Assembly (NCBI GenBank): GCA_019113175.1
Contig: DXHY01000016.1
Span: 39,236 to 103,235, forward strand
DNA: 64,000 bases
Reading direction: 5' to 3'
Source of the DNA: Candidatus Eisenbergiella stercoravium
Lineage (GTDB): Bacteria > Bacillota > Clostridia > Lachnospirales > Lachnospiraceae
Shown one piece after another: positions 57,701 through 64,000 of the stretch (position 1 is the stretch's first letter; each line of letters opens with the position of its first letter). The translations under genes were made by a program, and so were the position numbers. The notes beneath the pieces are model-generated. The model was not told where the DNA came from. It searched no databases and saw only the letters and a program-made list of their open reading frames with translations.

Positions 57701-58030
57701 ATGAATAAAAAAATCAAGACAGAGGCCGTGGACTGCCTCTTCGAAGCAGTTCTGAGCCTGAAAACCAGGGAAGAATGCTACAGCTTTTTTGAAGATCTCT
57801 GTACTGTAAATGAACTGCTCTCTCTGTCCCAGAGGTTTGAGGTAGCCGCCATGCTGAGAGATCATAAGACCTACCTGGATATTGCGGAAAAAACCGGAGC
57901 CTCTACGGCGACCATCAGCCGTGTCAACCGTTCCCTGAATTATGGTAATGACGGTTATGAGCTGGTTTTTGAACGCATGTCCGGAAAAGACGGTATGAAT
58001 GAAAAAAACGAAACTGTGGAAACAGAATAA
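57701..58030 (+). CDS. TrpR-like regulator of the YerC/YecD family
   Basis: A 109-residue DNA-binding protein. The TrpR-like core spans about 5-95: CLFEAVLSLKTREECYSFFEDL, LSLSQRFEVAAMLRDHKTYLDI, and the recognition helix TGASTATISRVNRSLNYG. YerC proteins are linked to histidine and purine-related regulation in Firmicutes, and the convergent neighbour here is a hisA gene. A simple hairpin (GCCGC/GCGGC, 57670-57683) ends 18 nt before ATG 57701, ahead of SD AGGTAAGGA. The target is unknown. The C-terminal tail (GMNEKNETVETE) is acidic. Confidence 0.92.
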   Translation: MNKKIKTEAVDCLFEAVLSLKTREECYSFFEDLCTVNELLSLSQRFEVAAMLRDHKTYLDIAEKTGASTATISRVNRSLNYGNDGYELVFERMSGKDGMNEKNETVETE

Positions 58031-58075
58031 TACCGAAAGAGGGTTCCGGCATACAGCTTTTTTGCAGGAATTTCA

Positions 58076-58130
58076 AAATAGCCTGCAGCCGAATGCTTCA
58101 TAAGAGCAGACAGCTGCAGGCCATTTTTTT
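58076..58130 (+). terminator. Bidirectional terminator between yerC-like gene and hisA
   Basis: GCCTGCAGC (58081-58089) pairs with GCTGCAGGC (58113-58121), followed by CATTTTTTT on the plus strand; the minus strand ends TATTTTGAAATT. It separates convergent genes. Confidence 0.85.
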
Positions 58131-58151
58131 CATGCCATTACCATATCTCCC

Positions 58152-58934
58152 TCAAAGATCCTCCTGCGCATAATCCATAACGCTGTCAAAGGAGAGGCGG
58201 CCGCCATAAAGATCCAGCGCGCTTCCGACAGTTATATGGATCCTGTTTCTGCCAAGCTCCTTAATGCTTCTGATATCCTCCAGGGAACGGATGCCGCCCG
58301 CATAGGTGATCGGAATCCGGTTCCATCGTCCCAGCATGGCCACAAGATCCTTTTCAATTCCGCACACCTTTCCCTCTACGTCCACTGCATGGATCAGAAA
58401 TTCATCGCAGAAGGAAGCCAGCATATCCAGAACATCTTCATTCAGAATCACACGGGTATATTTCTGCCAGCGGTCGGTCACGATATAGTACGCGCCGTCC
58501 TTTTTCCTGCAGCTCAAATCCAGCACAAGCTTTTTCTTTCCCACCGCTTCCAGAAGCCGGTTCAGATTTTCATAGGAGATCGTTCCATCCCGGAAAACAT
58601 AGGAGGTGACAATCACATGCGATGCTCCCGCGTTAAGATATTCCTCCGCGTTCTCAGCCGTAATTCCGCCTCCCACCTGCAGGCCGCCCGGATAGGCCTT
58701 TAACGCCTCCAGCGCCTGACTTCGGGACGCTTCGTAATAAGGACTGCTCTTCGAGTTCAGAATGACGACATGACCGTTTTTTAACCCTTTTTCTTCAAAA
58801 AGGGAAGCATACCATGAAGCCGGTTTCCCGGAAACAAAATTTTCCTGCGCCCGGTCGCTGGTGTCCGCCACGCTTCCACCCACCAACTGCTTCACCTTTC
58901 CATTATGAACATCGATACAGGGTCTGAATTCCAT
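58152..58934 (-). CDS. hisA: Phosphoribosylformimino-AICAR ribotide isomerase, HIS6-like HisA
   Basis: A 260-residue TIM barrel. The N-terminus FRPCIDVHNGKVKQLVGGSV and the C-terminal AGGIRSLEDIRSI and TVGSALDLYGG loops carry the phosphate sites; the catalytic aspartates are in PCIDV and in HAVDVEGK. The sequence resembles the eukaryotic HIS6 branch (SKSSPYYEASRSQALEAL) rather than the usual bacterial HisA. It catalyses the fourth step of histidine synthesis. No other his genes are nearby. It has its own promoter (58995). Confidence 0.9.
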   Translation of the reverse strand: MEFRPCIDVHNGKVKQLVGGSVADTSDRAQENFVSGKPASWYASLFEEKGLKNGHVVILNSKSSPYYEASRSQALEALKAYPGGLQVGGGITAENAEEYLNAGASHVIVTSYVFRDGTISYENLNRLLEAVGKKKLVLDLSCRKKDGAYYIVTDRWQKYTRVILNEDVLDMLASFCDEFLIHAVDVEGKVCGIEKDLVAMLGRWNRIPITYAGGIRSLEDIRSIKELGRNRIHITVGSALDLYGGRLSFDSVMDYAQEDL

Positions 58935-58994
58935 CTCTTCCTCCTTGCAGCCACAATCCGTGCTTCTGACCTTTTTTTAATAAAAATTACCTAT

Positions 58995-59023
58995 ATTTTA
59001 CATGAAAATTTTTTCCATGACAA
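58995..59023 (-). promoter_or_regulatory. Sigma-A promoter of hisA
   Basis: Minus-strand TTGTCA (59023-59018), 17 bases, TAAAAT (59000-58995). The leader is about 55 nt. The rest of the divergent gap (59024-59171) shows nothing definite. Confidence 0.7.
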
Positions 59024-59171
59024 TTCCTTTTTTCCGCAGCCTGAAAGCGCAGTCTTCGGACTTTGGTTCCTTACATGTTTTCCAGTCATTCCTTCCTCTC
59101 TGCCGGATAAAGTAACCATAATTGAACATACTAAACAACGGACAATGTTTTGTTCCATTCTTCTATGATTA

Positions 59172-59377
59172 TATGCCGCCTTACGGCGGCAAAAAGGAGG
59201 CCGGCACGAACTTTTGGTTCGTGCCAAAGAATGGCTTTCGCCATTCTTCTTTGATTTTATGCCGCCTTACGGCGGCAAAAAGGAGGCCGGCACGAACCTT
59301 TGGTTCGTGCCAAAGAATGGCTTTCGCCATTCTTCTGTAATTATATGCCGCCTTACGGCGGCAAAAAGGAGGTAGAA
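59172..59377 (+). repeat. Multi-hairpin intergenic module, copy F, duplicated (86-bp tandem)
   Basis: The unit is GCCGCCTTACGGCGGC, AAAAAGGAGG, GGCACGAA/TTCGTGCC, AAGAATGGC-TTTC-GCCATTCTT. It begins at 59175, again at 59261, and the first hairpin plus AAAAAGGAGG at 59347: period exactly 86. The Shine-Dalgarno therefore occurs three times; only the last is next to a gene. The first two units differ by one base (CTTTT versus CCTTT), so the duplication is recent. Confidence 0.9.
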
Positions 59378-59848
59378 ATGAAAAGGCTGAACAGAATTCC
59401 TGCGCTCCTGCTCCTCATGATGCTTGTCTGTACGGCTGCCTGCGGCAGGAAAGAGCAGAATGCGGACGACATGGCAAACAGCATGACGGAAACTTCTCAG
59501 GCAGCCGGGGAAACACACACGGATGCCGTCCTTCCCGAAAATGAGACCGGATCCACCGGAATCAACGGAAGCAATCTCGGAACCACCGGAGAAACCGCCA
59601 CGGAAACGATGGAGGAAACTGCCGGAGGAAACAGCACCGCCAATGAAAGCTCCGGGATTATAGACGATACGGGCAACGTGATCGATGATGCGGGCGATGC
59701 GGTGGGAAATGCGGCCGATGACGCCGGCAATGCCGTTGAAAACGCCGCCGATAATGTCGGCAATGCCGTACAGGATGTGATCGACGGCGCGGGCGATGTA
59801 GTAAAGGATGCTGCCGATGGCGTGAAGGACATGACCGATACCAGGTAA
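59378..59848 (+). CDS. Small lipoprotein with 11-residue amphipathic repeats
   Basis: A 156-residue lipoprotein: signal MKRLNRIPALLLLMMLVC with lipobox TAAC, then a Thr/Glu/Asn-rich disordered region (about 23-95), then at least four 11-residue units of the type DDAGDAVGNAA (about 105-155), recalling LEA and apolipoprotein helices that fold on membranes. I know no named family. SD AAGGAGG belongs to the hairpin module upstream. It stands alone on the plus strand between hisA and fbp, with a terminator. A role at the membrane surface during stress or drying is only a guess from the repeat pattern. Confidence 0.8.
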   Translation: MKRLNRIPALLLLMMLVCTAACGRKEQNADDMANSMTETSQAAGETHTDAVLPENETGSTGINGSNLGTTGETATETMEETAGGNSTANESSGIIDDTGNVIDDAGDAVGNAADDAGNAVENAADNVGNAVQDVIDGAGDVVKDAADGVKDMTDTR

Positions 59849-59862
59849 CAGATGCCTGATGT

Positions 59863-59909
59863 CAAAAAGGTGTTCCCCGGTTCCGATAAGAACCATGGGA
59901 ACACCTTTT
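59863..59909 (+). terminator. Bidirectional terminator between lipoprotein gene and fbp
   Basis: AAAAAGGTGTTCCC (59864-59877) and GGGAACACCTTTT (59897-59909) form a 13-bp stem with A/T runs on both sides, ending both convergent genes. Confidence 0.88.
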
Positions 59910-59916
59910 CTGATAT

Positions 59917-61881
59917 TTATACCCCTTTTTCGATCAGAGTTCCGTCCATATAGGCGGCAAGGAGCTCCTCCAGATAGCGGATGCTTTCCTTCAGCTCAGC
60001 GCCGATGTCCGTATCCGCGACACGGATGCGGTGCGCGGCGGTTTCCACAATGATGGAATCGGAAATGATATCCGACTCCTTGCGGATGGCGGCCTCAGCA
60101 GATTCAAAGGGCTCATGGGCCACCAGCGTCATTCCGTGGGAATTGGCCACCAGGGTATAGCCGGCGATTCCAGTTTTTCCCTGATAGGCTTTGGAAAAGC
60201 CTCCGTCGATGATCAGAAGCTTTCCGCCGCATTTGATGGGCGTCTCTCCCTTCTTCAGCTCCACTGGCACATGGCCGTTGATGATATGGGAGGTGGCCGG
60301 GTCCAGTCCGAATTCTTTCAGAATGCGGTTAAGCACCTCTTCATTATCCGTCAGGCTGTAATAGCTGTTCTTTTTCTCCGTATGGATAGTCTTATCCTCC
60401 ACAAAGTAGCGTTCAAAGGTTGCCATCTTGTCCTTGCCGAACACCGGGGATTTGGGGCCGGTCCAGATATACCAGATGATATCTCTGCCCTTTCCCGCTT
60501 CTTCCTTATCTCTGGAATAATAGCCCTTTCTGGCATAATGATCCAGAATATCGTACAGAGCCTTTCCGCTGTACTCTTGTCCGAACACGTTCACCTTCAG
60601 AAACTCTCCGTTTTCATCCACAGGAACGCAGCCATGGTAAAGAAGGTTGGAATTGTACACCTTATACAGGCTTCCCTTGGAAAACAGGAAGCGGACATGG
60701 CGCTGCAGCTTCTCGCAGTGCACGAAGGCATGGCGCAGCCGCTCCACTACCTGCTCTTCCTCTTCCGTAAGCCGGTACGGGTCCGCCGGATCCACGGTGG
60801 GAAAGTCAGTATCCCGCATGGGATATTCCACACCGCCAATATTCACTGTCTTCTTCTCATAATTGATTTTATCCAGAAGAAGCCTGTCCTCCATACCGAA
60901 TTCCGGCCGTCTCTTTATGAGCTGTCCCTCCAGCTTAAACTGGATGATGGCGATGGCCTTATGCATCTTCATGTCCAGATCCAGATCCTTGCAGTCGTAA
61001 TCCTCCCCGTATTTAATGGAAAATACGCTGCAGTCCGTATCCGCATAAGTGTCCAGCGCAAAGGTGGCAAGGGGAATCAGATTGATTCCGTAGCCCTCTT
61101 CCAGAATATCCAGGTTTCCGTATCTGGCAGAAACCCGGATCACATTGGCAATACAGGCTGCATGGCCGCTGGCAGCCCCCATCCACACCACATCATGATT
61201 TCCCCACTGGATATCCACAGAATGATAATCGCTCAGGGTGTCCATGATGATATGAGGCCCTTTTCCCCGGTCATAAATATCCCCGACGATGTGCAGATGA
61301 TCGATCACCAGACGCTGGATCAGATTGCAGAGCGCGACAATGAAATCCGGCGCGCGGCCGATGCGGATGATGGTATGGATGATCTCATTATAATAGGCTT
61401 CCTTGTCCTGTACCTCTTCCTTTTCCGTAATCAGCTCTTCAATGACATAAGAGAAATCTGGCGGAAGTGCCTTTCTCACCTTGGAACGGGTATATTTGGA
61501 GGCTACCCGCCGGGTCATCTGTACCAGCCTGTGAAGGGTGATCTTAAACCAGTCCTCCAGGCTTTCCTGATCCTCCTCTTCCTGCATCACCAGCTCCAGC
61601 TTTTCCTTCGGATAATAGATCAGCGTGGCCAGACTTCTTTTGTCCTTTCCCGTCAGCGTGTTTCCAAACTCCTCGTCAATCTTTCGTTTCACACTTCCCG
61701 AACCGTTCTTGAGGACGTGGTTGAACTGCTCATACTCCCCATGGATATCGGTCAGAAAATGCTCCGTTCCCTTCGGCAGGCTCATGATGGCCTGCAGGTT
61801 AATGATTTCCGTCGATGCAGCGGCAATCGTCGGAAACTGTTTCGAAAGGCTTCTCAGATAATTCATTTCCAGATCTTCCAT
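59917..61881 (-). CDS. fbp: Fructose-1,6-bisphosphatase class III (Firmicute type)
   Basis: A 654-residue gluconeogenic phosphatase of the Firmicute-specific class III, unrelated to E. coli Fbp. It has the calcineurin-like metal sites: FLTDIHGEYEQF, HIVGDIYDRGKGPH and IQWGNHDVVWMGAA, with INGHVPVELKKGE near the C-terminus. It hydrolyses fructose-1,6-bisphosphate to fructose-6-phosphate. The gene ends at a strong convergent terminator and is preceded by dapB after 43 bases. Confidence 0.96.
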   Translation of the reverse strand: MEDLEMNYLRSLSKQFPTIAAASTEIINLQAIMSLPKGTEHFLTDIHGEYEQFNHVLKNGSGSVKRKIDEEFGNTLTGKDKRSLATLIYYPKEKLELVMQEEEDQESLEDWFKITLHRLVQMTRRVASKYTRSKVRKALPPDFSYVIEELITEKEEVQDKEAYYNEIIHTIIRIGRAPDFIVALCNLIQRLVIDHLHIVGDIYDRGKGPHIIMDTLSDYHSVDIQWGNHDVVWMGAASGHAACIANVIRVSARYGNLDILEEGYGINLIPLATFALDTYADTDCSVFSIKYGEDYDCKDLDLDMKMHKAIAIIQFKLEGQLIKRRPEFGMEDRLLLDKINYEKKTVNIGGVEYPMRDTDFPTVDPADPYRLTEEEEQVVERLRHAFVHCEKLQRHVRFLFSKGSLYKVYNSNLLYHGCVPVDENGEFLKVNVFGQEYSGKALYDILDHYARKGYYSRDKEEAGKGRDIIWYIWTGPKSPVFGKDKMATFERYFVEDKTIHTEKKNSYYSLTDNEEVLNRILKEFGLDPATSHIINGHVPVELKKGETPIKCGGKLLIIDGGFSKAYQGKTGIAGYTLVANSHGMTLVAHEPFESAEAAIRKESDIISDSIIVETAAHRIRVADTDIGAELKESIRYLEELLAAYMDGTLIEKGV

Positions 61882-61924
61882 GCTTCCCTCCCTGCCAAGG
61901 CGTTTTACGCCGGGGCCAAAACGT

Positions 61925-62695
61925 TTAACCGCCGATTACATCGCTCATATCATACAGTCCCGCAGGCTGTCCCTTCAAAAACTTCGCCGCCTGCAGCGCG
62001 CCCTTCGCAAAAACATTTCTGGAATAGGCTCTGTGGGAAAAGGTGATGACCTCGTCCTCTCCGGCAAAAATCACGTCGTGGTCTCCCACAATGGTGCCCC
62101 CGCGGACCGCGGAAATACCGATCTCCTTTTCATCCCTCTTCTGCCTTCTCGTGCTTCTGTCATACACATAATGATAGGCGTTGTCAAATTCCTCATTGAT
62201 GGAATCCGCCAGCGCAATGGCGGTCCCGCTGGGCGCATCCAGCTTCCGGTTATGATGCTTTTCCACGATCTCAATATCGAAGCCCGCCTCCGCCAGAACA
62301 ACAGCAGCCTTCTTCAGCAGATTCTGGAGCAGATTGATGCCAAGGGACATGTTCGCGGACTTGAGGACGGCCGTCTTTTCAGAGACCTCCTTTACCCGGG
62401 AGAGCTGTTCTTCCGAAAGGCCGGTGGTGCACAGCACACAGGCCGTTTTCGTCTCTTCACAGAAGGAAAGCAGCTCGTCCACAGCCTTTGCAGAAGAAAA
62501 ATCAACGATGACGTCCGCCTTCTCCGGCGCGTTTTCCTGATAGTCCTTCAGACTCCGGTAGACCGGATAGGGATGTCCTTCTCCCGGAAACGGATCCACA
62601 CCCGCTACGGTCTGAAGCTGGGCATCCTCTTCAGCCATACGGCTTACCACCTGTCCCATATGTCCGCCGCAGCCATGTATCAGTATTTTAACCAT
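61925..62695 (-). CDS. dapB: 4-hydroxy-tetrahydrodipicolinate reductase
   Basis: A 256-residue enzyme of the lysine/diaminopimelate pathway. N-terminal NAD(P)H loop GCGGHMGQVVSRM, the catalytic EKHHNRKLDAPSGTAIAL with its two histidines and lysine, and the C-terminal ISAVRGGTIVGDHDV. It reduces the product formed by DapA, encoded upstream, supplying meso-DAP for the MurE in this window and dipicolinate for spores. It follows dapA by about 95 bases holding the hairpin GCCGGGAGAC/GTCTCCCGGC. Confidence 0.97.
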   Translation of the reverse strand: MVKILIHGCGGHMGQVVSRMAEEDAQLQTVAGVDPFPGEGHPYPVYRSLKDYQENAPEKADVIVDFSSAKAVDELLSFCEETKTACVLCTTGLSEEQLSRVKEVSEKTAVLKSANMSLGINLLQNLLKKAAVVLAEAGFDIEIVEKHHNRKLDAPSGTAIALADSINEEFDNAYHYVYDRSTRRQKRDEKEIGISAVRGGTIVGDHDVIFAGEDEVITFSHRAYSRNVFAKGALQAAKFLKGQPAGLYDMSDVIGG

Positions 62696-62713
62696 TCTTT
62701 CCCTCCATTCCGA

Positions 62714-62747
62714 GGCCGGGAGACAGGCCTGCCGCCCGTCTCCCGGC
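62714..62747 (-). other. Intercistronic hairpin between dapA and dapB
   Basis: GCCGGGAGAC pairs with GTCTCCCGGC, a perfect 10-bp stem. It ends about 20 nt before the dapB start with GGAGGG just after it. No T-run, so not a terminator; it resembles the hairpin-SD layout seen elsewhere in the window. Confidence 0.6.
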
Positions 62748-62789
62748 TTCTTACATGCTTTCTTTCAATTCATTTCAAAGCCTCTGCGC

Positions 62790-63674
62790 TTACAGCAGGC
62801 CGTAATCCTTCATTGCCGCTTCCAGTCTCGCCGCATTCGCATCCTCCATCTCCGTAAGCGGTCTTCTTAACGGTCCGGCCTCCATTCCCATCAGATTCAT
62901 GGCCTTCTTGACAGGGATCGGGTTCACCTCACAGAACAGTGCCTCCACCAACGGGATCGCATCCAGCTGCATCTTACAGCTTCCGGCCACATCTCCCTCA
63001 AAGAACTTCGCGCACATGTCATGGGTCTGACGGGGAGCGATGTTGGAAAGCACGGAAATGACTCCCTTTCCGCCAAGAGCAAGAATCGGAACCACCTGGT
63101 TATCGTCTCCGGAATACAGATCCACGCAGCCGTCCGCCAGACTCATCAGCTTCGCCGTCATGCCGATATTGCCGGTAGCATCCTTGACTCCCACAATGTT
63201 GGGAACCTCCCTGCAGAGCTTCACGATGGTCTCCGGCTGCATCGTCACTCCCGTCCTTCCCGGAATGTTGTACAGGATCACCGGGATATGAATGGACCCG
63301 GCAATAATGCGGAAGTGCTCGTACAGTCCTTTCTGGGTCGCCTTATTATAGTAAGGAGTAACCAGAAGGACTCCGTCCACGCCTGCCTTTTCCGCCTCCT
63401 GGGAAAGATAGACCGCCGTCTCCGTGCAGTTGGAGCCGGTTCCGGCGATGACAGGGATTCTTCCCGCCGTCTTCTCCACGCAGAAACGGATCACCTCCAG
63501 ATGCTCCTCATGGGTGAGCGTGGAAGCCTCGCCGGTGGTTCCGCAGACCACGATGGCGTCCGTTCCTCCTGCGATCTGAGCCTCGATGTGCTCCGCAAAT
63601 TTCTCATAATTGACGCTTCCATCCTCATGAAAGGGTGTGATGATGGCGACGCCCGCTCCTGTAAAAATAGCCAT
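62790..63674 (-). CDS. dapA: 4-hydroxy-tetrahydrodipicolinate synthase
   Basis: A 294-residue class I aldolase condensing pyruvate with aspartate semialdehyde. Start MAIFTGAGVAIITPF (ATG 63674) follows GGAGG; the frame continues 43 codons upstream through a terminator region and is not credible. Signatures: GTTGEASTLTHEEH, the proton-relay Tyr in YYNKATQKGLYEHF, YNIPGRTGV and the Schiff-base Lys in GVKDATGN. A GCCCGAA/TTCGGGC hairpin (63692-63712) stands 18 nt before the start. First gene of a dapA-dapB-fbp run. Confidence 0.97.
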   Translation of the reverse strand: MAIFTGAGVAIITPFHEDGSVNYEKFAEHIEAQIAGGTDAIVVCGTTGEASTLTHEEHLEVIRFCVEKTAGRIPVIAGTGSNCTETAVYLSQEAEKAGVDGVLLVTPYYNKATQKGLYEHFRIIAGSIHIPVILYNIPGRTGVTMQPETIVKLCREVPNIVGVKDATGNIGMTAKLMSLADGCVDLYSGDDNQVVPILALGGKGVISVLSNIAPRQTHDMCAKFFEGDVAGSCKMQLDAIPLVEALFCEVNPIPVKKAMNLMGMEAGPLRRPLTEMEDANAARLEAAMKDYGLL

Positions 63675-63691
63675 ATGCTCCTCCTTATTCT

Positions 63692-63712
63692 GCCCGAATC
63701 TCCGGTTCGGGC
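63692..63712 (-). promoter_or_regulatory. 5'-UTR hairpin ahead of the dapA SD
   Basis: GCCCGAA-(7)-TTCGGGC, a perfect 7-bp stem. It ends 18 nt before ATG 63674, with AAGGAGG between. Same placement as the terminal hairpins of modules A-F. Confidence 0.6.
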
Positions 63713-63756
63713 CGCTTCCCTTGTTATATTCCGACGACCGTCCGGAAGTTTCCGTT

Positions 63757-63797
63757 AAAAAAACCGGCCCGCCTGGTCGTGATGGAGAGGGGGCCGG
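63757..63797 (-). terminator. Rho-independent terminator ahead of dapA
   Basis: Minus-strand CCGGCCC pairs with GGGCCGG and is followed by seven T. It ends the gene entering from the right edge of the window. Confidence 0.8.
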
Positions 63798-63813
63798 AAT
63801 CAATTTCCCGGAA

Positions 63814-64000
63814 TTATTTTCCTGAAAATACCTTTCCGGAAATGCTTTCCTGAAAATTTTCTTTCCTGAAAAAACTTTTCAGATAGCGCCCCATCCTTTT
63901 ATAGATGACAGTCATGCGGTTCTTAACCGTATGCCCAAGATTTGAGATACAGGTTCTCTCCTCTTTCGGCGTTTTTCCCTTTCCCTTTTCTTCCTCTGTG
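63814..64000 (-). CDS. C-terminal end of an unidentified protein (5' part outside window)
   Basis: One minus-strand frame is open from base 64000 to a TAA at 63814 (about 61 residues). It begins TEEEKGKGKTPKEER, contains LGHTVKNRMTVIYKRMGRYL and ends in SGKVFSGK. It is highly basic with no motif I recognise. The 3' part has near-direct repeats (TTTCCTGAAAA on the plus strand at about 63831, 63849 and 63865). A terminator follows 17 bases later, which supports a real gene end. Confidence 0.5.
   Translation of the reverse strand, partial: TEEEKGKGKTPKEERTCISNLGHTVKNRMTVIYKRMGRYLKSFFRKENFQESISGKVFSGK

Noticed and set aside
59267..59896. Minus-strand 209-codon frame opposite the 11-mer lipoprotein
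   Set aside because: Its glycine/isoleucine repeats are the complement of the lipoprotein repeats; it crosses the hairpin module and terminator.

Overview
The window looks like chromosome from a spore-forming Clostridia, most likely a member of the Lachnospiraceae. The grounds are PolC-type replicase, a SCIFF peptide with its radical-SAM maturase, a Firmicute class III fructose-bisphosphatase, PrkC with PASTA domains, a MurE carrying the DNPR motif of meso-diaminopimelate enzymes together with dapA/dapB, and a fairly GC-rich composition. This is inference from gene content; no 16S gene is present. Nearly all genes lie on the minus strand, so transcription mostly runs from high to low coordinates.

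Layout: 1-447 is a HicAB toxin-antitoxin pair cut by the window edge. 696-767 is tRNA-Glu. 895-2032 holds a class I glutamine-amidotransferase-like peptidase and an unknown protein, beside a tandem array of hairpin repeats (2050-2400) and a large palindrome. 2545-8439 is polC and ispG. 8680-22235 is a division and cell-wall (dcw) cluster read mraZ-rsmH-ftsL-PBP-PBP-mraY-murD-ftsW-murA-ftsQ-ftsZ, driven by a consensus promoter next to four MraZ boxes spaced exactly 10 bp apart. 22466-37344 holds a PAS-CPBP fusion, ychF, and a housekeeping run (murE-priA-def-fmt-peptidase-rsmB-rlmN-prpC-prkC-rsgA) with many overlaps.

The accessory part is 37500-45280. It contains a decayed AAA ATPase, a two-gene 2-hydroxyacyl-CoA dehydratase/double-cubane-type system in which one protein fuses a dehydratase-like half to its ATP-dependent activator, a HipA-like kinase paired with a helix-turn-helix partner under a near-perfect promoter, a frameshifted lipoprotein, a HIT-family 3' fragment, and an AT-richer ECF sigma/anti-sigma pair. 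From 45316 onward come an iron-sulfur aldo/keto reductase, pfkB, recJ, fused secDF, the SCIFF operon, a TIGR04086 membrane protein, an amidase and an orphan ABC binding protein with sigma-K-like promoters, two tRNAs, a DUF1836 protein, a YerC-like regulator, a HIS6-type HisA, an 11-residue-repeat lipoprotein, fbp, dapB and dapA.

The most interesting signal is not a gene. Six loci carry the same intergenic module of 3-4 consecutive hairpins whose stems differ in sequence but keep their pairing. The last hairpin always ends about 15-20 nt before the start codon, just upstream of the Shine-Dalgarno. Single-hairpin versions precede ftsZ, dapA and the yerC-like gene. Other candidates are the HipA-like/HTH pair, the fused dehydratase-activator, and the long structured spacer inside the SCIFF operon.
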